Assembly (NCBI GenBank): GCA_001600495.1
Contig: BCKE01000039.1
Span: 174,740-238,739 of the forward strand
Length of the DNA stretch: 64,000 bases
Direction of reading: 5' to 3'
From: Pilasporangium apinafurcum
Lineage: Eukaryota; Oomycota; Peronosporomycetes; Pythiales; Pythiaceae
Under the pieces are notes generated by a model. That model was not told the origin of the DNA. It made no database searches and worked only from the letters and a program-made list of their open reading frames with translations. The position numbers were made by a program, and so were the translations under genes. Numbering within the stretch: position 1 is the first letter of the stretch; the number at the start of each line of letters is the position of its first letter. This document shows positions 33,100 to 43,733 of this stretch, in pieces.

Positions 33100-35226
33100 A
33101 TGCGGTCGGAAGCACACGCACGACGCAAGCCGCTCCACGTGGCGTTCTGGAAGAAGCCGTTGGATTTGATGACCATGGATGGCCATCACGGCCCCTCGAC
33201 CGATAGTATCAACAGCAGCACTACAAGTAGTGCAACGCATAGTGTCCAAGGTTCTAACACCAACAGTAGTGACGATGAGGACTTGCGTGCAAATGACTCA
33301 ACGGAATCTACTCGTGAAATGGAGCGAACACTTGGTTTATTCGACTTGATCATGATCGGTATTGGTGGCACTGTTGGATCGGGTGTGTTTGCTACGGCGG
33401 GGCTGATCGCCAGTGTCTACGCTGGACCCGCTGCAACACTCAGTTGGCTTATTGCTGGTGTCGGGTGTCTGCTGAGTGGCCTGTCGTTCATGGAGCTCTC
33501 ATGTCTGATTCCGTCCACGGGCAGCACGTACGCGTACACATATCATGCACTTGGGGAACTACCGGCCATGTTTGCTGGTTTCCTGCTCACTCTGGAGTAT
33601 GGGATTTCCAGTGCGGGCGGTGCACGCAGTTGGAGTGACAAGCTTACGACTTGGATGGAAACGGAGCTTGATATCGTCGGTCCTGAGTGGATGAAGCCAA
33701 AAAATGAAGGCTTGTCGGTAGATTTGTATGCGGGTTTGCTCATGACGGTCTGTGTCGTCGTCGTACTCTGTGGTATGCAGGCAGGCAAAGTGTTTGTGAA
33801 CGTTGTGACCATGACCAAGATTAGTGTCGTGCTGTTCATTATTGTCGTCGGTGTGATGAAGTTTGACAGTGGCAACATAACGCCTCTTGTGCCGGAACAA
33901 TCTGTCGATGCAACAGGGCAACTTGTATTTGGCTGGCCTGGGGTATTTCTTGGTGCCAGTGCGAGTTTCTATGGGTACATTGGGTACGACGAAGTGTGTT
34001 GTCTTGCGGGTGAAGCCAAGAACCCCACGAAAAACATTCCGCGTGCTGTCATTGGCACGATCCTTGGCGCAGCGACACTGTCGACACTTGCAACGTTCTC
34101 GCTGGTTGGGATGCAAATGTATACAGAGATTGATGCAGGTGAATCCTACGGCAAAGCCTTTGAGCATGTTGGCTGGTCCTGGGCAGCGTCGATTGTCTCG
34201 ACGGGGGAGGTCTTAACGATGCCCATTACTTCGTTCATTGGGTTCTTGGCCCAACCAAGAGTATTTTATGCCATGGCAAAAGATGGACTTTTGCCAGGCG
34301 TATTTGCCCGGGTCGACAAGAATGGTAATCTCTTCCAAGGCACTTTGATCTGCGGCATCGCGATCATCATCATCTCGGTTTTTGTGCCTTTTAAAATCTT
34401 GTGGAGTTTCATCTCGCTTGGTATTTTGGTGGCATTTAATTTGACCAACAGCTCATTGCTGCTTGTGCGCGCTGCTAGAGCCAAAGAGCGAAGTGGCAAT
34501 GCCGATCCTGCTCATGGGAAAATTCATTCTTATGCGATCGGTGCCTTCTTGGTGACTTCGTTCCTGGCCGCCTATCACTGTCAGAAAAGCATTATTGCCG
34601 TCATTCCTATCGACGACGAGACCACGGCGACGTTCTTTGATCAGTACATGAACTCTACCGGACCATACATGGCTGGATTTTTTTCGGTGGTCGCTTTTGC
34701 GTTGATGTTTTTACTCAAGTTTTTGGAATCAGATGCTTCATCGGCATCACCAATATCTACATCTCCTGGTCGGTCATCGAATGATGTTTCAGCCAAGAAG
34801 CATATTGCACAGGAAAACAATGAAATTGACTTATCAAGAAATGGTCGCAACCAACCACAGGCACACAGCAGCGAGGATGATGATAAACATGGAGGACATC
34901 ATTTGGAAAAGGGGGAGTTCAACGACAGGCAAAAACTAACTCATTCAGTGAAATCCGACGGGGCTAAGCACCAAGAAATACCAGCAATGCGCAACAACAA
35001 TGATGACGACAACAGTCCTTCAATGACATTTGAGGCTCCATTTGTGCCATTTACTCCGTGCATTGCCATCTTCTTCAACTGGTTTCTCTTTGCCCAAATG
35101 GATCTCACAAGCGTCATGTTGATCGTGTTATGGCTACTCTTTGCGTTCGTAATCTATTGCAGCTACAGCATCCACCACAGCCTCGCCCACCAACAAGTCT
35201 ATTACCATCGTGTCGATGCAGAGTAG
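33100..35226 (+). CDS. Cationic amino-acid transporter-like permease (APC/SLC7 family)
   Basis: A single 708-codon frame. After a hydrophilic N-terminus come the APC hallmarks: LGLFDLIMIGIGGTVGSGVF (helix 1), SWLIAGVGCLLSGLSF, MELSCLIPSTGSTYAYTYHA, then FYGYIGYDEVCCLAGEAKNP, NIPRAVIGTILGA and FLAQPRVFYAMAKDGLLPG. About 12-14 membrane segments are expected. A long charged loop (about residues 545-645, rich in Asp, His, Lys) separates the last helices from the core, longer than in animal CATs. The family moves basic or other amino acids at the plasma membrane or vacuole with SLC7-type mechanism; substrate and location cannot be told here. The start at 33100 gives MRSEAHARRKPLHV; an internal ATG lies at 33169. 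Confidence 0.9.
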   Translation: MRSEAHARRKPLHVAFWKKPLDLMTMDGHHGPSTDSINSSTTSSATHSVQGSNTNSSDDEDLRANDSTESTREMERTLGLFDLIMIGIGGTVGSGVFATAGLIASVYAGPAATLSWLIAGVGCLLSGLSFMELSCLIPSTGSTYAYTYHALGELPAMFAGFLLTLEYGISSAGGARSWSDKLTTWMETELDIVGPEWMKPKNEGLSVDLYAGLLMTVCVVVVLCGMQAGKVFVNVVTMTKISVVLFIIVVGVMKFDSGNITPLVPEQSVDATGQLVFGWPGVFLGASASFYGYIGYDEVCCLAGEAKNPTKNIPRAVIGTILGAATLSTLATFSLVGMQMYTEIDAGESYGKAFEHVGWSWAASIVSTGEVLTMPITSFIGFLAQPRVFYAMAKDGLLPGVFARVDKNGNLFQGTLICGIAIIIISVFVPFKILWSFISLGILVAFNLTNSSLLLVRAARAKERSGNADPAHGKIHSYAIGAFLVTSFLAAYHCQKSIIAVIPIDDETTATFFDQYMNSTGPYMAGFFSVVAFALMFLLKFLESDASSASPISTSPGRSSNDVSAKKHIAQENNEIDLSRNGRNQPQAHSSEDDDKHGGHHLEKGEFNDRQKLTHSVKSDGAKHQEIPAMRNNNDDDNSPSMTFEAPFVPFTPCIAIFFNWFLFAQMDLTSVMLIVLWLLFAFVIYCSYSIHHSLAHQQVYYHRVDAE

Positions 35227-35668
35227 CAACACCAAGAAAAGTGGCTACATGTGGGGTTTTTTCATCCTTCCACTTTATCTCTAACCAATATCAGTACATT
35301 TGCGCTGTCTCTCTCCCACTTCAAATACGGTATTGTGTTTAGGGTGTTGGATGTGGTTTTTACCAATAGAATACAATTAAATCCAGTAAACAATTTTTAT
35401 TGGTTGAAAGTATGAGTTATTTTCCGTTTGGCTGTTTTTTTTCTAAATTTTAAGAAAAATCAAGTCGGTTTCTGCTCCTTCTATCACAAAATCAATTGCT
35501 ATAGAATGGAATTCAAAAATATCAGAAAGAATTGGAAAATTATGAAAAATATGCCCAGCGCCATCGAAAAAAAGAGGGTGAGAACAACTCGATAAGGACG
35601 TAGAGGAGGAAAAGAGAGGAAGGTCAGACGGACAGAAGGAAGGATAGAAAGCACCATAGCGCAACGAG
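35227..35668. other. Spacer between permease and RING-Tubby genes
   Basis: Holds the 3' flank of the permease gene and the 5' flank of the RING-Tubby gene. Purine-rich on the plus strand just before 35669. The minus-strand frames that cross into 35883 are antisense to the RING-Tubby gene and not called. Confidence 0.4.
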
Positions 35669-37204
35669 ATGAGCACTGGAGAAGCAACCACAGCAGCAAC
35701 GAGCCGCGCCAGTGAAACAGCGGTACCGAATCGTCTGCGTGAGTATGAAGAATCGTTGACGCGTGCGCTTTCTCCCTCTTCGAGCAGTCGATCACGGATG
35801 CGGCCAGTACGCGTGAACACAAATATCAGTCCGCGTGGAAATATTGGAGCTACCGCGGGTGGTAATGGAGGGGTCGTGGTCATCCATCACGCGTCTCCAC
35901 GTGCGGTTCACCACTCGCCGCGGGCATTTTCCGACCACCCACCGGTGGCGATTGAGACGTTTTCACCGAAGCGCCGCGCCCAGTCGCAGCTGTGCCTGAA
36001 TGCAATCGCGACAGAATTAGCGAATGCAGTTGATAATGAGATTACATTGTCATTGAACGAGGAAGCCAAGGTTGAAGAAGACGACGATTTGCGATTGGAA
36101 ACCAAACAAGCCGTACCGACTGTGGCTCTACCACCACCAGCACCGGCATCGGTGAAGAATCTTGATGAAGTGAATGAACCATCACCGCTTCATGACGGCG
36201 AAGGATGTTTGATCTGCATGGACGATTTCACGGCACGACGCAAGGCGTATCCGCTTCCCTGTACAGGCCAGTGCACTGGTGCATATGTGCACTATCGCTG
36301 TATTATGGCGTGGTTAGGCCAATCGGGCAGCTGTCCGCTTTGTCGAGGCGTATGTGACCCTATGGTGCTTCAACCGCTGCAGAAACTGGAATTGCAGGAC
36401 ATGACAAAGGTCGCGTTGCAGCCTGTACCGCTGGATGCTGGAATCATCCGCTGCTACGTCAAGCAGGTCTATCGCGGCATGTTTAAGCAGTACGGATACG
36501 AATTGTACTTACAAGGACAAATTGGCACACAAGAAGAGGACAAGTTCCTGCTGGCGGCCCGTCGACAAGTACGGTCCAATATGACGGCAAACTATATTAT
36601 CTGCACGGACAAGGAATGCTCGGACGCCAAGCGCATCGGTCGCATGGGCTCGAACTTCCTCGGTACGGTCTTTACTTTATACGACAATGGCCGTGATCCG
36701 CAGAAATTGGCCAAGATCCAAGATGCCGTGAGTTCGGACGATGTGCTAGTGCAGAACGTACTGCAGATCCGTGAAGAATTGGGTTGTGTGACTTATGAAC
36801 CGAACCGCACGAGCGTGGGACCGAGAAAGATGCGTGTCGTAATTCCAGATGTGGATGAGAACGGTGTGTCCTCAAAAGTCGTGCGTCCAATGAGTCGTCA
36901 GGATCGATTAATAACGCGCCTCTCGACGGGCGATCTCAAGGATTTGATGCGATTTTCAAACCGTGAGCCTGTGTTCCGCGAAGACCTCGGTGCCTACTGT
37001 TTGGATTTCGGTGGTCGGGTGTCGATGGCTTCAGTGAAGAATTTCCAATTGATTAACACCGAAGATCCATCCATGGGCAACATTTTGCAGTTTGGTCGCG
37101 TGGCAGATGACATGTTTACCATGGATTTCCAGTGGCCACTTTCACCTTTCCAAGCCTTTGCCATTTGCCTCAGCAGCTGTGACACCAAGCTTGCGTGTGT
37201 CTAA
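35669..37204 (+). CDS. RING-variant / Tubby-domain fusion protein
   Basis: A single 511-codon frame. After a disordered, Arg/Ser-rich N-terminus, residues about 180-228 form a RING-variant finger: CLICMDDFTARR, PCTGQCTGAYVHYRC, GSCPLCRG. From about residue 250 to the end is a Tubby domain: KFLLAARRQVRSNMTANYII, GSNFLGTVFTLYDNG, FGGRVSMASVKNFQLI, ILQFGRVADDMFTMDFQWP and the end FAICLSSCDTKLACV, the classical Tubby C-terminus. Tubby domains bind PI(4,5)P2 and can leave the membrane upon signalling; RING fingers recruit E2 ubiquitin enzymes. A membrane-tethered E3 ligase is therefore the likely role (inference). In plants Tubby proteins usually carry an F-box instead. The tight spacing and single frame argue that the fusion is real, not a merged annotation. 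Confidence 0.85.
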   Translation: MSTGEATTAATSRASETAVPNRLREYEESLTRALSPSSSSRSRMRPVRVNTNISPRGNIGATAGGNGGVVVIHHASPRAVHHSPRAFSDHPPVAIETFSPKRRAQSQLCLNAIATELANAVDNEITLSLNEEAKVEEDDDLRLETKQAVPTVALPPPAPASVKNLDEVNEPSPLHDGEGCLICMDDFTARRKAYPLPCTGQCTGAYVHYRCIMAWLGQSGSCPLCRGVCDPMVLQPLQKLELQDMTKVALQPVPLDAGIIRCYVKQVYRGMFKQYGYELYLQGQIGTQEEDKFLLAARRQVRSNMTANYIICTDKECSDAKRIGRMGSNFLGTVFTLYDNGRDPQKLAKIQDAVSSDDVLVQNVLQIREELGCVTYEPNRTSVGPRKMRVVIPDVDENGVSSKVVRPMSRQDRLITRLSTGDLKDLMRFSNREPVFREDLGAYCLDFGGRVSMASVKNFQLINTEDPSMGNILQFGRVADDMFTMDFQWPLSPFQAFAICLSSCDTKLACV

Positions 37205-37460
37205 CAAGCAAGACGATCATTCTGGTGTAATGAGACTGCAAGACAGCAAGATATTGGTAAATTACGTGAAGAGTACCGTTATATATAATAACTTCCAATT
37301 TGTTCCTACTACGATGTATGGAAGTTTGGTTGTTCACTTCCGCAAATAGCGGGAAGTTATAAATAAATTACCGTTTGATGGTTGATGTTCAGTTTTGCTC
37401 TTCAAATCCAGTTAGTACGGAAGTCTCCATTTCAGATCTCTGGGCAGCGACGTTATCAAT

Positions 37461-38471
37461 ATGACAGTATTGCTGCCATCGGGGGTAGCGGACACTAACT
37501 GGTTCCTCTTGACGTCGTGGGTACCTGCTGGTATTGTAGTATTACTACTACATCCAAAATGGCGGCTCTTACCGCTCTTCCAACACGTGTTCGCACGGCA
37601 GCCAGTATTGCGGGTGTATCTAATCTGGGGTTTCCTTTTCCTCACGGCACTACTACTCGTAATTGGAGTGGTACTGGAGATGTATCATACACACGATTGC
37701 CCCAATAGCGTCGTCTTCCAGTCCGAGATTGCGTCACTCGCACGATTTGTGTATGAGTTCTGTGCGCGGGAGCAAGTATCATTCTGGGTCACGTTTGGAA
37801 ACCTGCTATTCGTGCTGCGTGGACAGCAGCGGATTCCTGTGGGGGACACAGATTCGGATATTGCGGTACAAAAGCGTATATTCTTGGATCACTTCTCATC
37901 GATTAGCAATTTTACAAGTGTCGTGCAGCGCAAGGCGTATCTCGAACTGCAACGCGAGGTGTACGTCACATACCATTCCGAAAGAGATCTTGTGCAGATT
38001 TATCTCTCGCCCGATTTCCATGGATCACATGCCGATATTTGGCTCTATACAGAAGAAAAAGATGCGCTCACGGGGAAGACACAGTGGCTCGTGAACAATG
38101 ACCGCACCATCAGAGCCAAGCGACTACCATATGACCAAGTGTTGCCACTGTCAGACGAGTTGTATTTCTTTTTGAATGTGCCTGTGACGATGCCGCGCAA
38201 TGCTACATTTGTTGCAGAGCAAGAATATGGTAAATCATTCATGACGCCACTGACAACGCGGTTAGAATGTGTTGAGAATTTCTTCAACGGGTATACGTTC
38301 TACCATGCCAATCGCGCACGGAATCGCTTTTTGTGGCTGGTGTTTCTGGTAACTATGGCGTTGACATTGGGTATCGCTTACTTGGTCCCTGAATTGAATC
38401 GGGTGCTGCTCAAGGCCAACCGTAGCAAGGGTCGGGCATGGTTGGAGGTGCGCGAAAAGGATTTTGTGTAA
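37461..38471 (+). CDS. LicD/fukutin-like membrane protein
   Basis: A single 336-codon frame. Two hydrophobic segments near the N-terminus (about residues 10-30 and 52-72) and one near the C-terminus (about 285-310, WLVFLVTMALTLGIAYLV) suggest a membrane-anchored protein with a large loop. The loop has the LicD pattern: SFWVTFGNLLFVLRGQQRIP, the acidic cluster GDTDSDIAV (metal site), SHADIWLY and PLSDELYFFLN. The LicD/fukutin family includes phosphocholine and ribitol-phosphate transferases that decorate glycans; the donor and acceptor here are unknown. Start chosen at the first ATG of the frame. Predicted site of action is the secretory pathway. Confidence 0.7.
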   Translation: MTVLLPSGVADTNWFLLTSWVPAGIVVLLLHPKWRLLPLFQHVFARQPVLRVYLIWGFLFLTALLLVIGVVLEMYHTHDCPNSVVFQSEIASLARFVYEFCAREQVSFWVTFGNLLFVLRGQQRIPVGDTDSDIAVQKRIFLDHFSSISNFTSVVQRKAYLELQREVYVTYHSERDLVQIYLSPDFHGSHADIWLYTEEKDALTGKTQWLVNNDRTIRAKRLPYDQVLPLSDELYFFLNVPVTMPRNATFVAEQEYGKSFMTPLTTRLECVENFFNGYTFYHANRARNRFLWLVFLVTMALTLGIAYLVPELNRVLLKANRSKGRAWLEVREKDFV

Positions 38472-38542
38472 ACTTCATATATATAAAACACATATATAGA
38501 AAGCCGGAATAAAAGATCTCTTTTATACATACTCTATCATGT

Positions 38543-39315
38543 CTATTCTTCCTTCTCTCCAGGTGTATGCAAGAGCTTCTTCAAATCCATCCATTCTAAC
38601 GTCTCAAACTCATCGTTATGAATGAGACTGCCCGGCTCCATGCGGTCGATATAGACGATGCCGTTCAAATGGTCGATCTCGTGCTGAAAGATCCGCGCGG
38701 GGAAATCACGCAGTGTCTGATGGACAGACTTGCCGTTCACGTCTTGGAACTTGACCTTGATCTCTCTCGCGCGTGAAATCACGCCCATGTAACCTGGAAT
38801 GCTCAGACAGCCCTCAAAGTCCTTCTTGGTGGCTTTTGACATCTCTAGGATCTCAGGATTGATCACTGCCTGATACTCGAAGCTCTTCGCTGGGTCTTCA
38901 ATATCCTCATCGCTCTGCGGTGGGTTTTTTAGCATGAGAAATATACGCAAGTTGTGGCCCAATTGTGGCGCTGCGATGCCAACGCCTGCTTCCCTTCGCT
39001 ATACAAGTTAGATCAAGTAGATAAATCACAATTAAGTAGATATATGAGCAAACTCGTATGTGTTTGTTGTATAATTCATAGCACAAGTAGTGAAAGAGAT
39101 ACATATAGGCGATGTCCTCTTACCACTTCCTGCTCCATGTTTTTCAGCAATTGTCGAACTGCTAGTGACTGGACATCTGCCACCGATTTGGAGATCCTTC
39201 GAAGCGCTATAGAGCAGACATACAAGCCAGCGGTTAGTGCATGCAACACAGAGTCGAAGTGAAGGAGTATATGCCATCATAACGCACCAGGATTCCCGAG
39301 AAATACGAGCCCCAT
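38543..39315 (-). CDS. Peptide deformylase
   Basis: Three exons: 39315-39288 (ATG, MGLVFLGNP), 39206-39124 and 38998-38543, giving 188 aa. Introns of 81 and 125 nt with GTGCGT and GTAAGA donors and TATAG acceptors. The joined reading MGLVFLGNPALRRISKSV matches the usual start of the family. All three catalytic motifs are present: GVGIAAPQ (residues 42-49), EGCLSIP with the metal-ligand Cys101, and QHEIDH with His143, Glu144 and His147. The enzyme removes the formyl group from N-terminal formyl-Met of organelle-made proteins; in an oomycete this means mitochondria. No strong targeting peptide is seen in this short N-terminus, so an alternative upstream exon or start is possible. An unspliced frame starting at 38962 would lose the GxGxAAxQ motif. 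Confidence 0.85.
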
Positions 39316-39472
39316 CTAAATCTGCTTCTTGATGTATTGATGCGTAAGTGCTATGTCAGCATTGGTCAAAGGGAAACACTGGCGTTGAACCAACGACCAT
39401 CACTCCTATGTGCGCATGCGTACTTAGTGTGGTGCTGACACTTGTGTCAGTATCCATACAACCCAGCGGCAT

Positions 39473-40270
39473 ATGGAGATGCAAGCGCCAAAGCAGTCGC
39501 TGGCGGCGCATTTTGCCCATAAGACATGGAAGAAAGCAGCGCATAGCAATAGTTCGGCAAGTTTAGAAAAGAGTACAGTACAGGCAGAGACGATGAAGAC
39601 TACAACAGCAGAGCCGTTCCGATTTGAGTTCAATGTTACAGAGGAGAAACACGGACCAATCAAGCGGAAGAACAAGAAGAAGAAGAAATCCAAACAAAAA
39701 CAACCGCATATTGCGATTCTTGAAGACGAAGCAAGTGAAACACATGGTATGCACGTGGCAAAGGAAGAGCAGTCGTCGAGTACGATGCCAACATCTGCCG
39801 CTCAGAAACCCAGAGAAACTTTTGCTGATCCATCCAAGAACTCCTTTACCATTGACCAACCTTCAAACGAAAATAATCAGAAGAAGAAGAAAAAGAAGAA
39901 AACCAAACAGGGCGAACATGAGATATCACAATCAGTAGAGCCGCTCAAGAAATCTCCGTCAGCTGCGGGCACGATCTCGTCGTCATCTAGTCGCTCATTC
40001 TTGACATTGCGGAAAGCCACAGGTAGCGAGTCAGAAGTTGCTCGGATGCAGTTGCGGTACGGTAACGGACGGCGAAATCTTGCGGCACTAGCGCTACGAG
40101 AAGCAACTCGCAGGAAAAAGGAGCTCCGAAACCAGAATACTACAGCACAGCCACAGGACAAGGAGGTATTAGAGAATAAGGACGATCAGAGTGCAGTCAT
40201 CAGTGCTTCAATGAACTCACTGTCTATCAATGGTGGTAGTTTTAAGTTTAATTTTGACGCTACGCAGTAA
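39473..40270 (+). CDS. Lysine-rich low-complexity protein
   Basis: A 265-codon frame with no recognised domain. It has three basic lysine clusters (KRKNKKKKKSKQKQ, NQKKKKKKKTKQG and a later RRKKELRN), Ser/Thr-rich linkers and two short aromatic motifs (FRFEFNVTEE and SFKFNFDATQ, the latter at the C-terminus). A repeated FxF pattern with lysine clusters suggests a nucleolar or RNA-associated protein, but this is guesswork. A longer frame on the opposite strand is an antisense shadow of the lysine runs. It lies divergent from the peptide deformylase gene, about 160 bp apart. Confidence 0.55.
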   Translation: MEMQAPKQSLAAHFAHKTWKKAAHSNSSASLEKSTVQAETMKTTTAEPFRFEFNVTEEKHGPIKRKNKKKKKSKQKQPHIAILEDEASETHGMHVAKEEQSSSTMPTSAAQKPRETFADPSKNSFTIDQPSNENNQKKKKKKKTKQGEHEISQSVEPLKKSPSAAGTISSSSSRSFLTLRKATGSESEVARMQLRYGNGRRNLAALALREATRRKKELRNQNTTAQPQDKEVLENKDDQSAVISASMNSLSINGGSFKFNFDATQ

Positions 40271-42183
40271 GTACCTCGACAAACCTTACTAGCACTCAAT
40301 GTGTTTCTAATTTATCTGGGTTTTCCGAGACTCATCTAATGCGGATCATTCCATCCTTGATTAGCAGCAAAAAATTTTGCAGTAGTGATAGGAATGTGAG
40401 TGCGTCACTCGCGAAGAATTCGTGCAATTTTGAGCGCAGATTATATACAAACCTACCAGGATATGAATCATCTACCAATAGTATCTTTTCCTACCGCAAT
40501 TCCATGTACAGTTGCCAATAATCGGAGGTGTTGGAATTGTTTTTCAATAGCATATTCTCTAGATTTCCGTACCAGTAGGCGTAACACAGTACTGGTCACG
40601 AATGTTACACCTTCATGAGGATGACATGATATAGCAGCATTGAGATCCTGCAGCATGTCATCCAAAGACTCAATTCGCACCGTTTTGTAAGGAGGATATA
40701 TGCATTCGTAGTCTCTTGGGTCTTCGTCTTCTCGGCTCAGAAATGTTTCGTCTCTAATAAACTGCAACAATCCACTTGGGCCGGCTATGGAAACCTACCG
40801 AACGATCGGCCAGTAAGAGGAGTTCGCCATGGCAGCTTTGTGATCTACGTCGATAACTTGTTCATTGAAAGGATCGGCCTCCAAGAAGTTTATGACCGCG
40901 AAATGCCCTGGCCAACAGAGAAGTATCTCTTTTGTAGTACCCATGCCAAGTAATTGCTGGTAAAAAGCGGCAAATTGACAGACTGATGAAAGTCCCTTCA
41001 ATGATTATCATCAAGAAGATGACTTTAAAGCCATAGACAATTTCACTGACATCGTATCCCATAATTCCTGAAAACAATCCATGGATGCCACGATTTGCTG
41101 GAACTTGGCGCATCATAAATATGGCACTCTTGTGGGCATAGGACATGATCGCGAGGACTAAGCAGAGCAACAAACTGTATATCTTGTAGCAAGCAGACGA
41201 CATTGACGCGTCTAGATACTATCGTCAAGTATCGCGTGAGCTCAACGCACCAGACGAAGCGAAGTAGGCCTTTCATAACCCAGTACGAGACCGTATATTA
41301 CAGACAAGTCAACTAGGTCATTTTCGTGGCAACAGCGCCCGCGATGAAAATATTCGATGATGTGATACTTTGCGCGAACGTATAGGCTGCTGGCTGGGAA
41401 ATAGTTGTCGTGGTCCCTAGATTGACAGAAGCCTCAATAATGCAAATACAGATGTAGCATGCCTCGATGGTCATGCGAAAAAGTGTTGATATGCTCATTG
41501 TTCGTAGTGAAAGGAGCTTGAACAGCCCAGGCGAAAAACGGTCGAGTCCATTGAAGTGAATGCGTGTGAGCACGTACTGGACTATATTACTTCTCATGTC
41601 CACTTGTATAAATCCACGAAGGACCATTACACTAGTAAGAACATTATGCAACATCCTAATCCCGACTCGAAACCATTCCCTGTGATCCACAGTAACCATG
41701 ATATCAGCGCCCTATTCTTATGAAAGCATTTGGCGCAAAGTGAGTTTCCGATCAAAGCTGCTTACAATAGGCTGATGAAGAGTTTGCTGGTCTGAAGTTC
41801 AGTACGAAAAGGATCCCCTGTTTAGTATGACAGGGTCACGATTAAGTCGAGCACATGTGCAAAAGATTCGTTGTGATGGTCGATACATCTCAGGAAAGGT
41901 ATACCAGGAGCACTCGGGTTTTGTCCTTTCCGCATGTGACTACACGATTCATCGATGCAGTGCTTGGATCTGCAAAAGTGTGAAGGATGCCGCTCTGCTC
42001 GTAGCCTGACTATTGAAGAGTTATCATTACTGAACGACTACTGAAACGTACCCTGAAATGGACAAGTACTGTACTGTACTCAGCGCCCTGAAGTAACCGT
42101 TACTTCACATCAAAAATCATACTTAGCGCATTTGTTAAGTTCGCTTATCAAGTGCAACAAAAAGAGCAGCAAGCGCGGGAACG
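40271..42183. other. Spacer with decayed membrane-protein-like sequence
   Basis: Between the lysine-rich gene and HOP2. The main content is minus-strand frames described in the next entry. A 60-codon plus-strand frame at 41827-42009 has no domain. Confidence 0.35.
40468..41699 (-). pseudogene. Possible remnant of a multi-membrane-segment protein
   Basis: Several minus-strand frames in different phases carry hydrophobic, membrane-like segments: 41699-41313 (SNIFIAGAVATKMT end), 41203-40862 (IYSLLLCLVLAIMSYAHKSA and VIFLMIIIEGTFISLSICRF) and 40770-40468 (a hydrophilic part with YKTVRIESLDDMLQDLNAAI). They lie in order and on one strand, which suggests one gene with introns or one decayed gene. 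I could not join them by convincing splice sites, nor name the family. A somewhat similar situation occurs at 50.7-52.1 kb. Confidence 0.35.
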
Positions 42184-43399
42184 ATGGGTAAAGATGCCGA
42201 CGAGTCGGACGATTTCTCTCTCGATGATAGCACGGAGGACGACGACGAAGAATTCTCTGATGCTGCTTCAGAGGATAGTAGTGGTGATAACGATGACGAT
42301 ATGAGTAACATGGAGGACGAATCAGATTTCGAGGAAGGTCCAAAGAAGAAAAAAGCGAAGAAAACAACACCAGCATCACGTGCTAAGACGAAAGCCACAA
42401 AAACGACACCCAAAGCTACGAAGGCGAAAGTATCGCCAAAGTCTAAAAATCCAGCTGCTTCAAAACCAAACAGCGGTGGTAGTGGTAGCGTTGGTAAGGG
42501 TGGCAACAAAAAACCATCCAGCAGTTCAGGTGGTGCACCTGCGACGCCGTTGAAAGCGGGAGATGCAGCTGCAGCAGTGCTAGATTACATGCGCAAGGTG
42601 AGGCATTTAGATTTTTATATGATATTATTTCCAAGTGCTGATGATTATATTATACATTTGAATTGATGAACGTAGACAAATCGACCATATAGTATGCTGA
42701 ATGTGTTTGAGAATATGCACCGCGCTGTGGCAAAACCAGCACTTACCAAGATTTTGGACGATTGGGTTGACAAGTGAGTGGCAATGCTAATTGTGCGCAC
42801 CATTGTTACTACTACGATTAATTGGAGACGTTTATTTAGAGAAGAATTGGTCAGCAAAACATATGGCAAGGCAAAGATTTACTACATGAACCAGAACAAA
42901 CTTCCACTTCCATCTCAAGAGGAGCAACTCCAGATCACAGAACGAATGAAAACAGTGGAAGCAGAGTGCATCGCGTTGGAGCAAGAGCTGAAGGCTGCCG
43001 AGATGACGCTGGCCGGAATCAATTCGCAAATGTCGGATGCTGATTTGGACGCTACCCTTAAGGAATTAGAAGAAGAAGCTAAGACACTGCAAACCAAGCT
43101 CGAATCACTGATGCAGCCGGGTCGAAAACCAGTTTCACCTGGACGGAAAGATGCATTGAAGCGGAAGTTTAATACCTACCGGGTACGTGAATGTTCTATT
43201 AACAACACTATATTTGATAGTGATTGTGATGAGCTTTTGTTTCTACTGATAGAGTGCATGGGTCATGCGAAAACGAATCGTTGTGGATGCCGTGAATCAG
43301 ATCGCTGATGGCATGGAGAAGAAACCGAGCGTGGTACATGACCTCTGTGGCATTGAAACCGATGCTGACGTGGGTGTGAAAGAAATTCCTTCTATTTAG
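42184..43399 (+). CDS. PSMC3IP: HOP2 / PSMC3IP homologous-pairing protein
   Basis: Four exons: 42184-42597, 42676-42773, 42840-43182 and 43253-43399, giving 333 aa; all introns 66-78 nt, GT-AG, phases agree. The N-terminal 120 residues are an acidic tract (DDSTEDDDEEFSDAASED) followed by Lys/Ser/Pro-rich linker, an extension absent from animal HOP2. Then comes the TBPIP winged helix: AVLDYMRK, TNRPYSMLNVFENM, KTYGKAKIYYMNQNKL. A coiled coil follows (about residues 195-270), then SAWVMRKRIVVDAVNQIADG and the closing CGIETDADVG, matching the HOP2 C-terminus. HOP2 with MND1 stimulates DMC1/RAD51 strand invasion in meiosis. Its presence agrees with a sexual cycle. Without splicing the frame appears as two unrelated ORFs. 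Confidence 0.85.
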
Positions 43400-43733
43400 C
43401 AAGCTTGTTCAAGACGATGAGCCTCAACAACATGCGAGCAGTTCACCGCTTGTCCAACAATAACGTAGGACACGTTGATTACCGCTGTTTGCGCTGCAAT
43501 TGATGTGTATGACGTCCGAAAGTGGACCTACATTGGATGTCAAAAGATGCAACGAAGCTGAGTTTTCTGCAATCACACACGATTTCGAAAGGGATAATGA
43601 TAAAGCTATGAGCCAAAAATGAATGAGTCTATTTCATGGAACAGATGATTGATCGATCGGCATGGATACAAGTATACAACAGGGCTAAAAAGGCATGCAA
43701 CAAACGTACTCAAATGAGATATCCTGATGACGC
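43400..43733. other. Spacer between convergent HOP2 and synthase genes
   Basis: 3' flanks of two convergent genes. Nothing else seen. Confidence 0.5.

Noticed and set aside
42110-42509. Minus-strand frames across the HOP2 N-terminus
   Set aside because: Antisense shadows of the low-complexity acidic and lysine-rich coding sequence.
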